The translations under genes were made by a program, and so were the position numbers. DNA of 16,413 nucleotides from Marisimplicoccus sp965655775 (lineage in GTDB: Bacteria > Bacteroidota > Bacteroidia > Flavobacteriales > Flavobacteriaceae): assembly GCA_965655775.1 (NCBI GenBank), contig CBFHHV010000021.1:1-16413 (forward strand), in the 5' to 3' direction. Shown here one piece after another: positions 1 through 8,178 of the stretch (its first letter is position 1; every line of letters starts with the position of its first letter). The notes under the pieces were generated by a model, which ran no database searches, had not been told where the DNA came from, and was given only the letters and a program-made list of their open reading frames with translations.

Positions 1-1388
1 TGAGCGTCAGCACGTGGACCGTTCTTAGCTCTTGCTCTAACTTGGTTAACATAACCTCTACCTGTTTCAAGTGCACCTGTTTCAACAGCAGCCTCAGCAG
101 CCATTAATAAAACATCAGCATATCTTAAAATATGGTAGTTGATACCAGTTCTTTGCTCACCCCAACCACCTGTACCTTTGTTGGCATCATCACCAGCAGT
201 ATAAAGGTTTTTCTTGTTCACGTAAGGACCAGAAATATCAGTAAATGATGCTCTAATGTTATCCTTACCAGTCATAGGGCCAAAACCGTTTAAATCAATT
301 CCACGTCTTCCGATAGTGTAATCAATTCTTGGGTCTAATGGACCTGTGTGCATAGAAAATGGTTCAGTTTCATATATACCATAGTCATTTGTTATATCAG
401 AAGTTTTCCAGTTAGATAATGGAAGACCATTAGCATCTGTCTGGAATGCATTTCCAAGATCGATAGTTGGTTGGTAAAAACCACAACACATACCACCTGT
501 CATTGCACCAATTGGAAAGTTTAATGTTCCACCTCTGTTACCTTGTGGAGATTGACCTCCATCAGAAGCAAATTGAATAGAGAAAATCGCCTCAGTACTG
601 TTTTCTCCAGAAGATCTGAAGTTAGCAGAATAATCTGAGTTTAATGCATAGTCACCTGAGTTTATAACAGACTCAAGAGAACCTAATGCATCAGCCCATT
701 TTCCTTGGTATAATTGAGCTCTTCCTAAATATGCTCTTGCAGCAGACGCAAGCGGCCTACCTGGCTCACTATATGCTCCACCTCTAGCAGTTGGAAGATT
801 ATTTGCAGCAGCAGAAAAATCAGCTTCAATTTGGTTCCAAATTGGACCAGAGTTAGGCTGATTAAATTCACTAGCAGAATAATTTTCATCAGAAATGTAA
901 GGTACATTTACCCACATTCTTTGAAGTTCGAAGTTGTAGTGACCTCTTAAGAATCTTGCTTGTGCAAGCTCAACTGAAAAAGAAGATGGATCAGCAGAAT
1001 TGTTGATCAAATCAATTACAGCATTCGCTCTGTTTACACCAGCAAAAAGTGCTTGCCATCTACCCTCGAAATAAGGATTCGTAGATCCCCAGTCGAAGAG
1101 TTCGATAAGAAGCAAGTCAGCTTGGTCACCATCAGTTGATCCCTTATGAGCATCATCTGATATAGCATCAAGCCACCAGTTATCACCACTTTTTGTCCAG
1201 TCTGCACCTGGTCCACCGTTTCTTATACCATCAAGTACTGAATAAGCACCTGTTAATAAAAGATCAACACCAGTTGCATTCTGTAGGGAAGCATCACTTA
1301 GCGACCCTATAGGATCAATCTCAGTAAAGTCATCAGAACATGAAACTAAGATTGATGCAGATAATAAAATTGTTAGAATTTTTTTCAT
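1..1388 (-). CDS. SusD/RagB-family outer-membrane nutrient-binding lipoprotein (C-terminus cut by window edge)
   Basis: This is the surface-exposed partner of a SusC-type transporter, which captures an oligosaccharide or other oligomer and lids the barrel. About 462 residues are visible, starting at the ATG at 1386-1388, and the frame stays open to the left edge. The N-terminus is a lipoprotein signal peptide with lipobox LVSC (Cys17). Cys17 is followed by SDDFTE, which matches the lipoprotein export signal described for Flavobacterium (SDDFE-like) and predicts surface display. The body is SusD-like, with helical TPR-type segments such as LAQARFLRGHYNFELQRMW and AARAYLGRAQLYQGKWADAL. Near the visible end lies the family-typical stretch HILRYADVLLMAAEAAVETG, followed by VNQVRARAK. 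SusD proteins are usually 480-600 residues, so only a short C-terminal part is missing. It lies 18 nt after the susC stop and is surely co-transcribed. The ligand cannot be inferred. Confidence 0.95.
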   Translation of the reverse strand, partial: MKKILTILLSASILVSCSDDFTEIDPIGSLSDASLQNATGVDLLLTGAYSVLDGIRNGGPGADWTKSGDNWWLDAISDDAHKGSTDGDQADLLLIELFDWGSTNPYFEGRWQALFAGVNRANAVIDLINNSADPSSFSVELAQARFLRGHYNFELQRMWVNVPYISDENYSASEFNQPNSGPIWNQIEADFSAAANNLPTARGGAYSEPGRPLASAARAYLGRAQLYQGKWADALGSLESVINSGDYALNSDYSANFRSSGENSTEAIFSIQFASDGGQSPQGNRGGTLNFPIGAMTGGMCCGFYQPTIDLGNAFQTDANGLPLSNWKTSDITNDYGIYETEPFSMHTGPLDPRIDYTIGRRGIDLNGFGPMTGKDNIRASFTDISGPYVNKKNLYTAGDDANKGTGGWGEQRTGINYHILRYADVLLMAAEAAVETGALETGRGYVNQVRARAKNGPRADA

Positions 1389-1406
1389 AATTTATTATTA
1401 TTGGGG

Positions 1407-4400
1407 TTAAAATTTAATGTTAATACCTAGAGATGAAATAGCATTCGAAGGATATTGCGCGTTATATACACCAATATCTAAAGCTCCACCCCTTGGTACT
1501 TCAGGATCAAGACCTGTAAAGTCAGTTAAAGTAAGTAAGTTAGTACCGTTATAGTACACTCTCGCACTAGATGCACCTAATTTAGATGCAATATTATCAG
1601 GTAATGTATAACCTATTTGAAGTGATCTAAGTCTAACATAAGAACCATCTCTAACAAAGAATGAGTTAGCAGTAGAGAACTCACTATTAAGAGTTGTTTC
1701 ACTCAATGCTGGTAATTCAGCACCGGTATTTGATGGAGACCAAGAATCTAAAACACGAGTACTTCTATTTCCGTTAAAGAAATAAGGAGTTTCGTAGTAA
1801 AGAGCTGTATAGTCGAAAATATCATTACCTAGTGAACCATTCCAGAACATACTCATATCCCAGTTTTTGAATGCTAAATTAACATTAACACCAAAAATTA
1901 AGTCTGGATGAGGATCTCCTATCTTAGTTCTATCACTATCGTTTATTATACCATCATTGTTGATGTCTTCATACTTGAATCTTCCAACACCTGCACCATC
2001 TTGAGTTGCATGAGAAGCAACTTCAGCTTCAGTTTGGAAAATACCAAGAACATTTCTTCCATAGAAGTAAGAAATTGGCTCACCAACAGATGATCTAGTC
2101 ATTGTACCAATTCTATCACTAAATCCAGAGTAACTCTCACTAATTAGCTCAGTTACTTCGTTCTTAGCTCTAGTTGCATTAGCAGCAATCGAATATGTAA
2201 CTCCATTAGATGTAGTATCTCCATAGTTTAATGATAAATCAAAACCTGAAGACTTCATAGAACCTAAGTTTGTATATGGTGCAGAGGCATCAATTGCAGT
2301 AGTACTAATTTTTTGAGTATCCTGCGCCACTAAACCATCAGTTACGTTTTCAAATACGTCAAGTGTCATAGTTAATTTATTATCCATGAAACCTGCATCA
2401 ATCGCAAAGTTTTTAGATGTCATTGTCTCCCATGTAAGTAATGGGTTACCTTTTGAAGCAATCACAGCACCAGCAGTAGCACCTCCGCTTCCACCATATG
2501 CGTATGCTCCAGTGAATTCGTTAATATTAGAAATGTTGATATCTGCATTAGAGATTCCAATTTCTTGGTTACCTAATTCACCATAAGAAGCTCTAATTTT
2601 TAGAGTATCAAATACTGAACTATCAAACCAATCTTCACTACTCAGTAGCCAGAACATACTCGCTGAAGGGAAAACCGCATCAGAAGTTGCTTTAGCAAAT
2701 CTTGAAGTATCATCTTTTCTAATTGTTGCAGTAGCACCAATATTACGATATGACCAGTTAGCTGTAGCTAATAAAGAACTGATAGAGTTAGAGTTAGCAC
2801 TAGCACCTGAAATGACAGGAACACCAGAACCATTACTCAATAAGTAAAAACTAGGATCTTCGAAAAGATAGTTAGTTCTTAAGGCTCCAAATCCTTTGAA
2901 GTTATTCTTTGTTTGCTCTGTACCAACTAATAGATCTAAATTATGATCTCCAAATGAGTTCTTATAGTTTAAGAAATTCGTAACAACCCAAGAATCTTGT
3001 CTAAAAGTTTGTTCAGATAAAGTGTTGTTAGAAATAGCTTCACCATGTTCAGGGTTTAAAGCAGTAAAGGATCTACCATTAAGGTCTCTCATTGTTATAC
3101 CAGCAGATGTTTTAAATACTAATTCAGGAGTAATTTGCCATTTCACTGAAATATCACCAATAACTCTTAAATTTTTATTGTAATCATTTCTACCTCTGTA
3201 AAGATCTGCAACCGGGTTGTTAGCAATACCTACTCTCGCAGAGTTAGAATATGTACCAGCAAAATTTCCGTTTGTATCTCTAACAGGAACTAATGGAGAA
3301 GAAAATGCAGCATTTTGAATAGGGTTACCACTAGTGGTACCTTCTTTATCATATGTTATATTTAAGTTTTCAGCAACAGTTAATTTGTCTCCAATTTTAA
3401 ACTCAGAGTTTAATCTTGTAGAGGCTCTTTCATAACCAGTGTGAATAATAACACCTTCTTGTTTCAAATAGTTTGCTGACATATGATATCTACCTTGTTC
3501 TGATCCACCAGAGGCAGAAACAGATACATTAGTAACTTCAGCTGGGTCAAATATTTCATCGAACCAGTCAGTTCCATTTGGTGCAACTTTAGCACCAGCA
3601 CCTTCGTATTCAGGACCACTTGGAATAGGTACATTTAAAAAGATAGGAACAGAAGGAGTAGCACCAGTACCGTATTGTGGGTGAGATGGAGTGTTTCCAT
3701 CGTTAAGAATACTCTGCCATGTCATATCAGCATGTTGCTGAACATTTAACATATCAGGCACTCTAGTCACAGTACTTATACCGTAGCTAGCATCTACCTC
3801 TAGAGTGTTTGCTTGGTTGTACGTACCTTTTTTGGTAGTAACAACAATAACACCGTTAGAAGCTCGAGCACCATAAATTGCTGCTGAACCATCTTTTAGT
3901 ACACTTATGTTTTCAATATCTCTAGGGTTAATGTCTCTCATAACATTAGGGTCAGTAGTTTGAATACCATCGATAACATATAAAGGTGAGTTATCATTAG
4001 TAGTCGAGTAACCACGAATTCTAATTACGGGAGCAGCCCCAGGTCCTCCACCAGAAGTAACTTGCACACCAGCAACTCTACCTTGTAGTGCTTCTGCAGC
4101 ATTTGTTACCTGTGTCTTGAAAGCCTCGTCTGTATCAACAGTACCGATAGCTCCAGAAAGTGACCTTCTTTGTTGAGTTTGATATCCTGAGACAACAACC
4201 TCATCAAGAATGTCAACACTTGACATTAGGGTAACATTAATCTGATTTTGGTTTCCAACTGTAATAGTTTGAGAACCGAATCCCAAACTTGAGAAAGTCA
4301 ACTGATCTCCAGTTGACGCATTTACTTGATAATTGCCATCAAAGTCTGTAACAACTCCCGTGTTTGTTCCTTCAACTACAACTGTAGCTCCTGGAATTGG

Positions 4401-4496
4401 GTTATTATTCTCGTCAGAAACACTACCAGAGATAGAGTTCTGAGCAAAGATTAGACTAGAGGATAACATCAATACAACTAAAAAAGCTTTTTTCAT
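1407..4496 (-). CDS. SusC/RagA-family TonB-dependent outer-membrane transporter
   Basis: This 1029-residue outer-membrane barrel imports oligomeric nutrients with TonB energy, in complex with the SusD protein downstream. A Sec signal peptide (about 1-18, cut before QNS) is followed by a carboxypeptidase-D regulatory-like domain (about 21-92; GSVSDENNNPIPGATV, then TDFDGNYQV). Next come a TonB-box-like DEVVVSGY (98-105) and the plug (about 113-225), with RIRGYST, PLYVIDGI and the SusC hallmark ENISVLKDGSAAIYGARAS. The rest is a barrel of alternating strands ending in a terminal Phe (GINIKF), as Bam substrates do. Length and domain order are normal for SusC. The ATG at 4494-4496 gives a clean signal peptide. 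There is no N-terminal signalling extension for an anti-sigma factor, and none is encoded nearby, so control by an ECF sigma pair is not supported here. The substrate is unknown. Confidence 0.97.
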   Translation of the reverse strand: MKKAFLVVLMLSSSLIFAQNSISGSVSDENNNPIPGATVVVEGTNTGVVTDFDGNYQVNASTGDQLTFSSLGFGSQTITVGNQNQINVTLMSSVDILDEVVVSGYQTQQRRSLSGAIGTVDTDEAFKTQVTNAAEALQGRVAGVQVTSGGGPGAAPVIRIRGYSTTNDNSPLYVIDGIQTTDPNVMRDINPRDIENISVLKDGSAAIYGARASNGVIVVTTKKGTYNQANTLEVDASYGISTVTRVPDMLNVQQHADMTWQSILNDGNTPSHPQYGTGATPSVPIFLNVPIPSGPEYEGAGAKVAPNGTDWFDEIFDPAEVTNVSVSASGGSEQGRYHMSANYLKQEGVIIHTGYERASTRLNSEFKIGDKLTVAENLNITYDKEGTTSGNPIQNAAFSSPLVPVRDTNGNFAGTYSNSARVGIANNPVADLYRGRNDYNKNLRVIGDISVKWQITPELVFKTSAGITMRDLNGRSFTALNPEHGEAISNNTLSEQTFRQDSWVVTNFLNYKNSFGDHNLDLLVGTEQTKNNFKGFGALRTNYLFEDPSFYLLSNGSGVPVISGASANSNSISSLLATANWSYRNIGATATIRKDDTSRFAKATSDAVFPSASMFWLLSSEDWFDSSVFDTLKIRASYGELGNQEIGISNADINISNINEFTGAYAYGGSGGATAGAVIASKGNPLLTWETMTSKNFAIDAGFMDNKLTMTLDVFENVTDGLVAQDTQKISTTAIDASAPYTNLGSMKSSGFDLSLNYGDTTSNGVTYSIAANATRAKNEVTELISESYSGFSDRIGTMTRSSVGEPISYFYGRNVLGIFQTEAEVASHATQDGAGVGRFKYEDINNDGIINDSDRTKIGDPHPDLIFGVNVNLAFKNWDMSMFWNGSLGNDIFDYTALYYETPYFFNGNRSTRVLDSWSPSNTGAELPALSETTLNSEFSTANSFFVRDGSYVRLRSLQIGYTLPDNIASKLGASSARVYYNGTNLLTLTDFTGLDPEVPRGGALDIGVYNAQYPSNAISSLGINIKF

Positions 4497-4594
4497 GTTA
4501 ATTAAGTTTAGTTTATAAGTGCAATTTAAGTTAAAAAATTGTTAAAAAGAAAGAAAAAAGTATTAAAAATTATCAACTGTTCACAATTAGTTAA

Positions 4595-4629
4595 CAAAAA
4601 TTATGAATGTAATAATCCCAGTATCAAAA
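4595..4629 (-). promoter_or_regulatory. Possible Bacteroidota-type promoter for the susCD pair
   Basis: On the minus strand TTTTG (4629-4625) is followed after 21 nt by TAATTTTTG (4603-4595). This resembles the Flavobacterium -33 TTTG / -7 TAnnTTTG consensus, with one extra base in the -7 box. Transcription would start near 4588, giving a leader of about 90 nt. A short palindrome, AAAAG-GG-CTTTT (4626-4637), overlaps the -33 element. The region is extremely AT-rich, so chance matches are easy. Confidence 0.3.
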
Positions 4630-4683
4630 GGGCTTTTCATCTAATTTGTTACATTTCAGTCAATTAAAATTTATCTTTTTAGT

Positions 4684-4706
4684 GAATGATTTAGATAAAT
4701 TCATTC
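4684..4706. repeat. Imperfect inverted repeat in the divergent intergenic region
   Basis: GAATGATTT and AAATTCATTC flank the loop AGAT. The arms pair over 6 + 3 bp with one bulged T. The element lies between the putative minus-strand susC promoter and the putative plus-strand promoter of the acylase cluster. It could be an operator or simply chance in AT-rich DNA. It has no U-tract and a weak stem, so it is not a convincing terminator. Confidence 0.25.
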
Positions 4707-4722
4707 TAAATAAGCTCAAATT

Positions 4723-4754
4723 TTTGTCGATTTATGTAAAAATGACAGACTTTG
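4723..4754 (+). promoter_or_regulatory. Possible promoter for the mini-ORF/acylase cluster
   Basis: TTTG at 4723-4726 is followed after 20 nt by AGACTTTG (4747-4754). The spacing fits the Bacteroidota -33/-7 arrangement and TTTG of the -7 box is present, but its TA is not. Transcription would begin near 4761, about 15 nt before the first mini-ORF. Confidence 0.25.
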
Positions 4755-4775
4755 AATTATTGTATCTTGTAATAT

Positions 4776-4907
4776 ATGATTAGAAGTAAAAAAAAGTGGA
4801 CTTTAACAATTACATTAATATTAATATCTATAATTGTGTCTTTTTGGACCAAAATATGGTTATTCCTATTGTTTATCCCAATCAGCTCATTAATTTTAAA
4901 AAAATAG
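4776..4907 (+). CDS. Putative 43-residue hydrophobic membrane peptide, first of two mini-ORFs before the acylase
   Basis: An ATG at 4776-4778 opens 43 codons ending at TAG (4905-4907). The peptide starts MIRSKKKW, a basic, Trp-capped N-terminus. Two hydrophobic stretches (about 9-24 and 27-41) follow, separated by WTKIW, and it ends LILKK. This charge and aromatic pattern is what a one- or two-pass inner-membrane mini-protein looks like, with basic residues at both ends. It is the first reading frame on this strand after the intergenic region. The next mini-ORF follows after 3 nt, and that one overlaps the acylase start, so the three look like one transcription unit. No Shine-Dalgarno is present, which is normal in this phylum. 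I do not recognise a family. Hydrophobic frames arise easily in AT-rich DNA, so this rests on position and pattern only. Confidence 0.5.
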   Translation: MIRSKKKWTLTITLILISIIVSFWTKIWLFLLFIPISSLILKK

Positions 4908-4910
4908 ACT

Positions 4911-5000
4911 ATGGAATGGTATGAAAAAAATAGAAAGGTAATTTTAATTATATTCGCTTGCTATATAGCTTTTAGGCTTATAACTATGATTCTATCCTAA
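4911..5000 (+). CDS. Putative 29-residue membrane peptide, translationally coupled to the acylase
   Basis: An ATG at 4911-4913 opens 29 codons ending at TAA (4998-5000). It begins MEWYEKNRK, a charged, amphipathic head, followed by one hydrophobic span of about 19 residues (10-28, VILIIFACYIAF then RLITMILS). The span is long enough to cross a membrane once. Its stop codon shares an A with the acylase ATG (TAATG, 4998-5002), the usual geometry of termination-reinitiation. It starts 3 nt after the preceding mini-ORF. It could be a real single-pass mini-protein, or a leader whose main job is to deliver ribosomes to the acylase start, which has no Shine-Dalgarno of its own. No family is recognised. 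Confidence 0.45.
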   Translation: MEWYEKNRKVILIIFACYIAFRLITMILS

Positions 5001-7054
5001 TGCGTTTATTAAAATTATTATTATTTATAACTACAATTAGTTATTCACAAATTAATCCAAACAGTATTGAAATTGTTAGAGATGAATATGGAGTACCTCA
5101 TATATTCGCTCAAACTGATGCTGAAGTTGCTTATGGGCTTGCATGGGTTAATGCTGAAGATGATTTTAATACTATTCAAGAAGCTTATCTAGCGGGAAAT
5201 GCTATGCTTTCAGATCATATTGGTCTGAAGGGTGCGCCAGCAGATTTTATATCTCAGTTTATAGGCTCTAATGATTTAATAGAAGAAAAAATTGATGATA
5301 TCTCAAAAGATTACATAAAGGTTGTTGATGGGTATGCGCAGGGGTTAAATGCATATGCAAAGGCAAATCCTGATAAAGTACTTTATAAAAAACTATTTCC
5401 CATTACCCCCAAAAAAATGTTGATGTATAGCCAACTTCAACTTTTTATATCAAACGAGGGAGCATATTGGGCAGGAAGAATATTGAACAATGACACACAA
5501 GACGAGTATCTAGACCAAAATTTAACAGGTTCAAATGTTATTGCCATGAATAGTAGTAAGACAAAATCTGGCGAAACATTCCTAGCAATTAACACTCATC
5601 AACCATTAGAAGGTCCTACATCATGGTATGAGGTTCATTTAAATAGTGATGAAGGCACTAACATTATTGGAACCATGTATCCAGGAACTCCAAATGTATT
5701 AATTGGAGTAAATGAACATCTTGGATGGTCTCATACAGTTAATTATCCGGATAAAACTGATGTATTTAAACTTAGAATGAAAAATAAAAGAAAATACATT
5801 GTTGATGATTTGGAGTATGATCTTGAAAAACATAAAGCAAAAATTACTATAAAAATTTTAGGTATTCCAATTAAGATTAACCGCAAATATTATAAAAGTA
5901 TTTATGGACCTACACTAAAAAATAAATCTGGATATTATTCTATTAGAACCCCAACACTTTTCAATATTAAAGCATTAGAACAATGGTGGAATATGGGAAA
6001 GGCAAAAAACTTCTCTGAATTTTATGATGCATACAAAATGAAACAAATTCCTGGTTTTAATGTTGGTTATGCTGATAGATACGATACTATATTTTATATG
6101 TCTAATGGTATAATTCCAAAAAGAGCTGAGGGGTATAATTGGAAAGGTATAGTTCCTGGAGATACTATGGAGACTCTTTGGACGGAGTATCATGAAATTG
6201 AAGATCTTCCACAAGTTATTCAGCCAAAATCAGGTTTTATTTACAATGCAAACCACTCACCTTTTAAATCAACATCAGCTGACGAAAACCCAAATGAAAA
6301 AGATTATAGTGAAAGGATGGGATACGAGACATACGATAATAATAGGTCAACTAGATTAATAGAATTAATTGAAAGTTATGATAAGGTTTCATATGATGAT
6401 TTCAAGGATATCAAATATGATAATTCATTCCCATCAAAATTCAGTTATAACTTTATGGATATTAACCTTATAGATGAAATTCAACTAGATACTAATCAAG
6501 AGCTATTTGAAATTGTAAATGAAATTCAGAATTGGAATCGAAAGACTGACATCAACTCTATTGGGGCAGGATTATACGGGGTTCTATATTATCATTTAAT
6601 TTATAACTATGCAGATCAAATTAGAAAACTTTCCTCTGAGGACAAGCCTGTATCCAAAGAAATTATTTTATCAGCAGTGTCAGATATAAAACCTTATTTA
6701 ATTGAACATTTTGGAAAAGTAAAAATTACTCTTGGTGAGTTTCAAAAACTAGTAAGGGGTGATAAAGAATTGCCTATTTGGGGACTCCCAGATGTTATAA
6801 CAGCTATGTCCTCTAGACCATACAAAGATGGAAAGCATAAAGTATTCGCAGGTGAATCGTACATAGGTCTAGTTAGATTTACAGAGGATGGCCCTGTGAT
6901 CGAAAGCATTATTTCTTTTGGTAATTCAGATGATCCATCTTCTGATCATTACACTGATCAAATGGAAATGTATTCAAAGTTCCAGACTAAGAAAATGACT
7001 TTTGATAAGGAAGAGATATACAGTAATGCAAAGAGTATCTACAATCCTAATTAA
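5000..7054 (+). CDS. Secreted penicillin-acylase-family Ntn hydrolase, AHL/aculeacin-acylase-like
   Basis: This 684-residue precursor should cleave itself into two chains and hydrolyse an amide bond in the periplasm or outside. A signal peptide (about 1-16, cut before QINP) leads into the alpha-chain (IVRDEYGVPHIFA, GLAWVNAEDD). The autocleavage site is G177/S178 in the motif TGSNVIAMNSS, and Ser178 becomes the N-terminal nucleophile of the beta-chain. It is followed by LAINTHQPLEGPTSWYEVHL and by IGVNEHLGWSHTVNYPDKTD, which carry the usual substrate-pocket positions. The NTHQPLEGP...WYEVHL form resembles the PvdQ/QuiP/aculeacin acylases more than penicillin G acylase, so N-acyl-homoserine lactones or acyl-peptides are possible substrates; this is inference. 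The start overlaps the stop of a 29-codon ORF. The C-terminal end is convergent with bshA and shares TTAA with it. Length is slightly short but normal for the family. Confidence 0.9.
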   Translation: MRLLKLLLFITTISYSQINPNSIEIVRDEYGVPHIFAQTDAEVAYGLAWVNAEDDFNTIQEAYLAGNAMLSDHIGLKGAPADFISQFIGSNDLIEEKIDDISKDYIKVVDGYAQGLNAYAKANPDKVLYKKLFPITPKKMLMYSQLQLFISNEGAYWAGRILNNDTQDEYLDQNLTGSNVIAMNSSKTKSGETFLAINTHQPLEGPTSWYEVHLNSDEGTNIIGTMYPGTPNVLIGVNEHLGWSHTVNYPDKTDVFKLRMKNKRKYIVDDLEYDLEKHKAKITIKILGIPIKINRKYYKSIYGPTLKNKSGYYSIRTPTLFNIKALEQWWNMGKAKNFSEFYDAYKMKQIPGFNVGYADRYDTIFYMSNGIIPKRAEGYNWKGIVPGDTMETLWTEYHEIEDLPQVIQPKSGFIYNANHSPFKSTSADENPNEKDYSERMGYETYDNNRSTRLIELIESYDKVSYDDFKDIKYDNSFPSKFSYNFMDINLIDEIQLDTNQELFEIVNEIQNWNRKTDINSIGAGLYGVLYYHLIYNYADQIRKLSSEDKPVSKEIILSAVSDIKPYLIEHFGKVKITLGEFQKLVRGDKELPIWGLPDVITAMSSRPYKDGKHKVFAGESYIGLVRFTEDGPVIESIISFGNSDDPSSDHYTDQMEMYSKFQTKKMTFDKEEIYSNAKSIYNPN
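7051..7054. other. Shared convergent stop codons (TTAA)
   Basis: The plus-strand acylase ends with TAA at 7052-7054. The minus-strand bshA ends with TAA read from 7053 to 7051. Both stops lie in the palindrome TTAA, so there is no room for a dedicated terminator between the genes and their 3' ends must be antisense to each other. Confidence 0.95.
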
Positions 7055-8178
7055 TAAATATTTATTGCCTCATCATAGATATTCTCATACAGAGGAATAA
7101 TCTTGTTTATATCATACTTCTTAGCATTTTTAAATGCTTGAGATCTATACTTTTTCTTTAATGATTTGTCCGAGAGAATTTTAATTGCATTAGATGCCAT
7201 TGAATCAATATCACCAATGTCACTTGTGAAACCTGAGTTACCATTAATGTTAAGTTCTTTTAATCCTCCCGTATTTGTAGATATAACTGGGACTTTTAAG
7301 GCCATTGCCTCAAGAGCTGCAAGACCAAAACTTTCTTTTTCTGATGGAAGAAGAAAAAGGTCTGATGAGCATAGAATCTCATCAACCTCATTTGTCTTTC
7401 CTAAAAAAATAACTCTATTTTTTAAATTATTTTTTCTCAAATAGTCTTTGGCTTTTTTCTTATCTGGGCCATCCCCTACCATAATAAGTTTTGAACTTAT
7501 TTCTAAATTTACTTTTTCAAAGATCTTTAATACATCAACAATTCTTTTTAAAGGCCTGAAATTACTTACATGAACTATAATCTTTTCATTACCCTGTGAT
7601 ATGAAGTTCTCTTCACAGATATTATGTTTTCTCTCATACTTATCAATATCTATAAAGTTTGGAATTACTTTAATATCTCTTTTAATTCCAAAAAACTCCC
7701 TGGTATCTTCCATTAAACTTTTTGAGACACATGTTACTATATCAGACTTATTGATACTAAATGTAACAGCTGGTTTATAAAAGGGATGATTTCCCACAAG
7801 AGTTATATCTGTTCCATGAAGAGTTGTTATTATAGGAATTTTGTAACCGTTTTCATTAAGTATTTTTTTTGCCATATATGCTGCATATGCATGAGGTATA
7901 GCATAGTGAACATGAAGTACATCTATCTTATGTTTTGAGACAACATCATATAACTTACTTGATAATGCTAGCTCGTAGGGCTCATATTTAAATAAAGGAT
8001 AATCAGGAATATTTACCTCATGATAATGCAAATTTGAGGACAGAGCATCGAGACGGACAGGTTGACTATACGTTATAAAGTGAATCTCATGACCCCTTTT
8101 TGATAATTCAATTCCAAGTTCAGTAGCAACAACTCCTGACCCCCCAAAAGTTGGATAACATACAATTCCTATTTTCAT
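7051..8178 (-). CDS. bshA: N-acetyl-alpha-D-glucosaminyl L-malate synthase BshA (bacillithiol synthesis, GT4 family)
   Basis: BshA transfers GlcNAc from UDP-GlcNAc to L-malate in the cytoplasm, the first step of bacillithiol synthesis. The 375-residue length equals the family norm. Identity rests on the BshA-specific N-terminus (GIVCYPTFGGSGVVATELG, 4-22), ITYSQPVRL (35-43), PDYPLFKYEPYELALSSKL (58-76) and HVHYAIPHAYAAY (89-101), plus TLHGTDITLVG (119-129). The C-terminal GT-B half has the EX7E motif E282-E290 in SEKESFGLAALEAM and the nucleotide-binding TNTGG (301-305). Its ATG overlaps the TGA of the GH3 gene (ATGA, 8175-8178), so it is translationally coupled to that gene. BshB and BshC are not in the window. 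It is the last gene of the minus-strand run and ends within the shared TTAA at 7051-7054. Confidence 0.95.
   Translation of the reverse strand: MKIGIVCYPTFGGSGVVATELGIELSKRGHEIHFITYSQPVRLDALSSNLHYHEVNIPDYPLFKYEPYELALSSKLYDVVSKHKIDVLHVHYAIPHAYAAYMAKKILNENGYKIPIITTLHGTDITLVGNHPFYKPAVTFSINKSDIVTCVSKSLMEDTREFFGIKRDIKVIPNFIDIDKYERKHNICEENFISQGNEKIIVHVSNFRPLKRIVDVLKIFEKVNLEISSKLIMVGDGPDKKKAKDYLRKNNLKNRVIFLGKTNEVDEILCSSDLFLLPSEKESFGLAALEAMALKVPVISTNTGGLKELNINGNSGFTSDIGDIDSMASNAIKILSDKSLKKKYRSQAFKNAKKYDINKIIPLYENIYDEAINIY

Noticed and set aside
725..1216. Two 60-codon minus-strand frames inside the SusD gene
   Set aside because: They run in another frame of the same strand as the SusD reading frame, which stays open through the whole region with family motifs.
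1407..4496. Assignment of the SusCD pair to a particular polysaccharide
   Set aside because: No glycoside hydrolase, lyase, sulfatase or sensor adjoins it in the window, and receptor sequence alone does not reveal the substrate.
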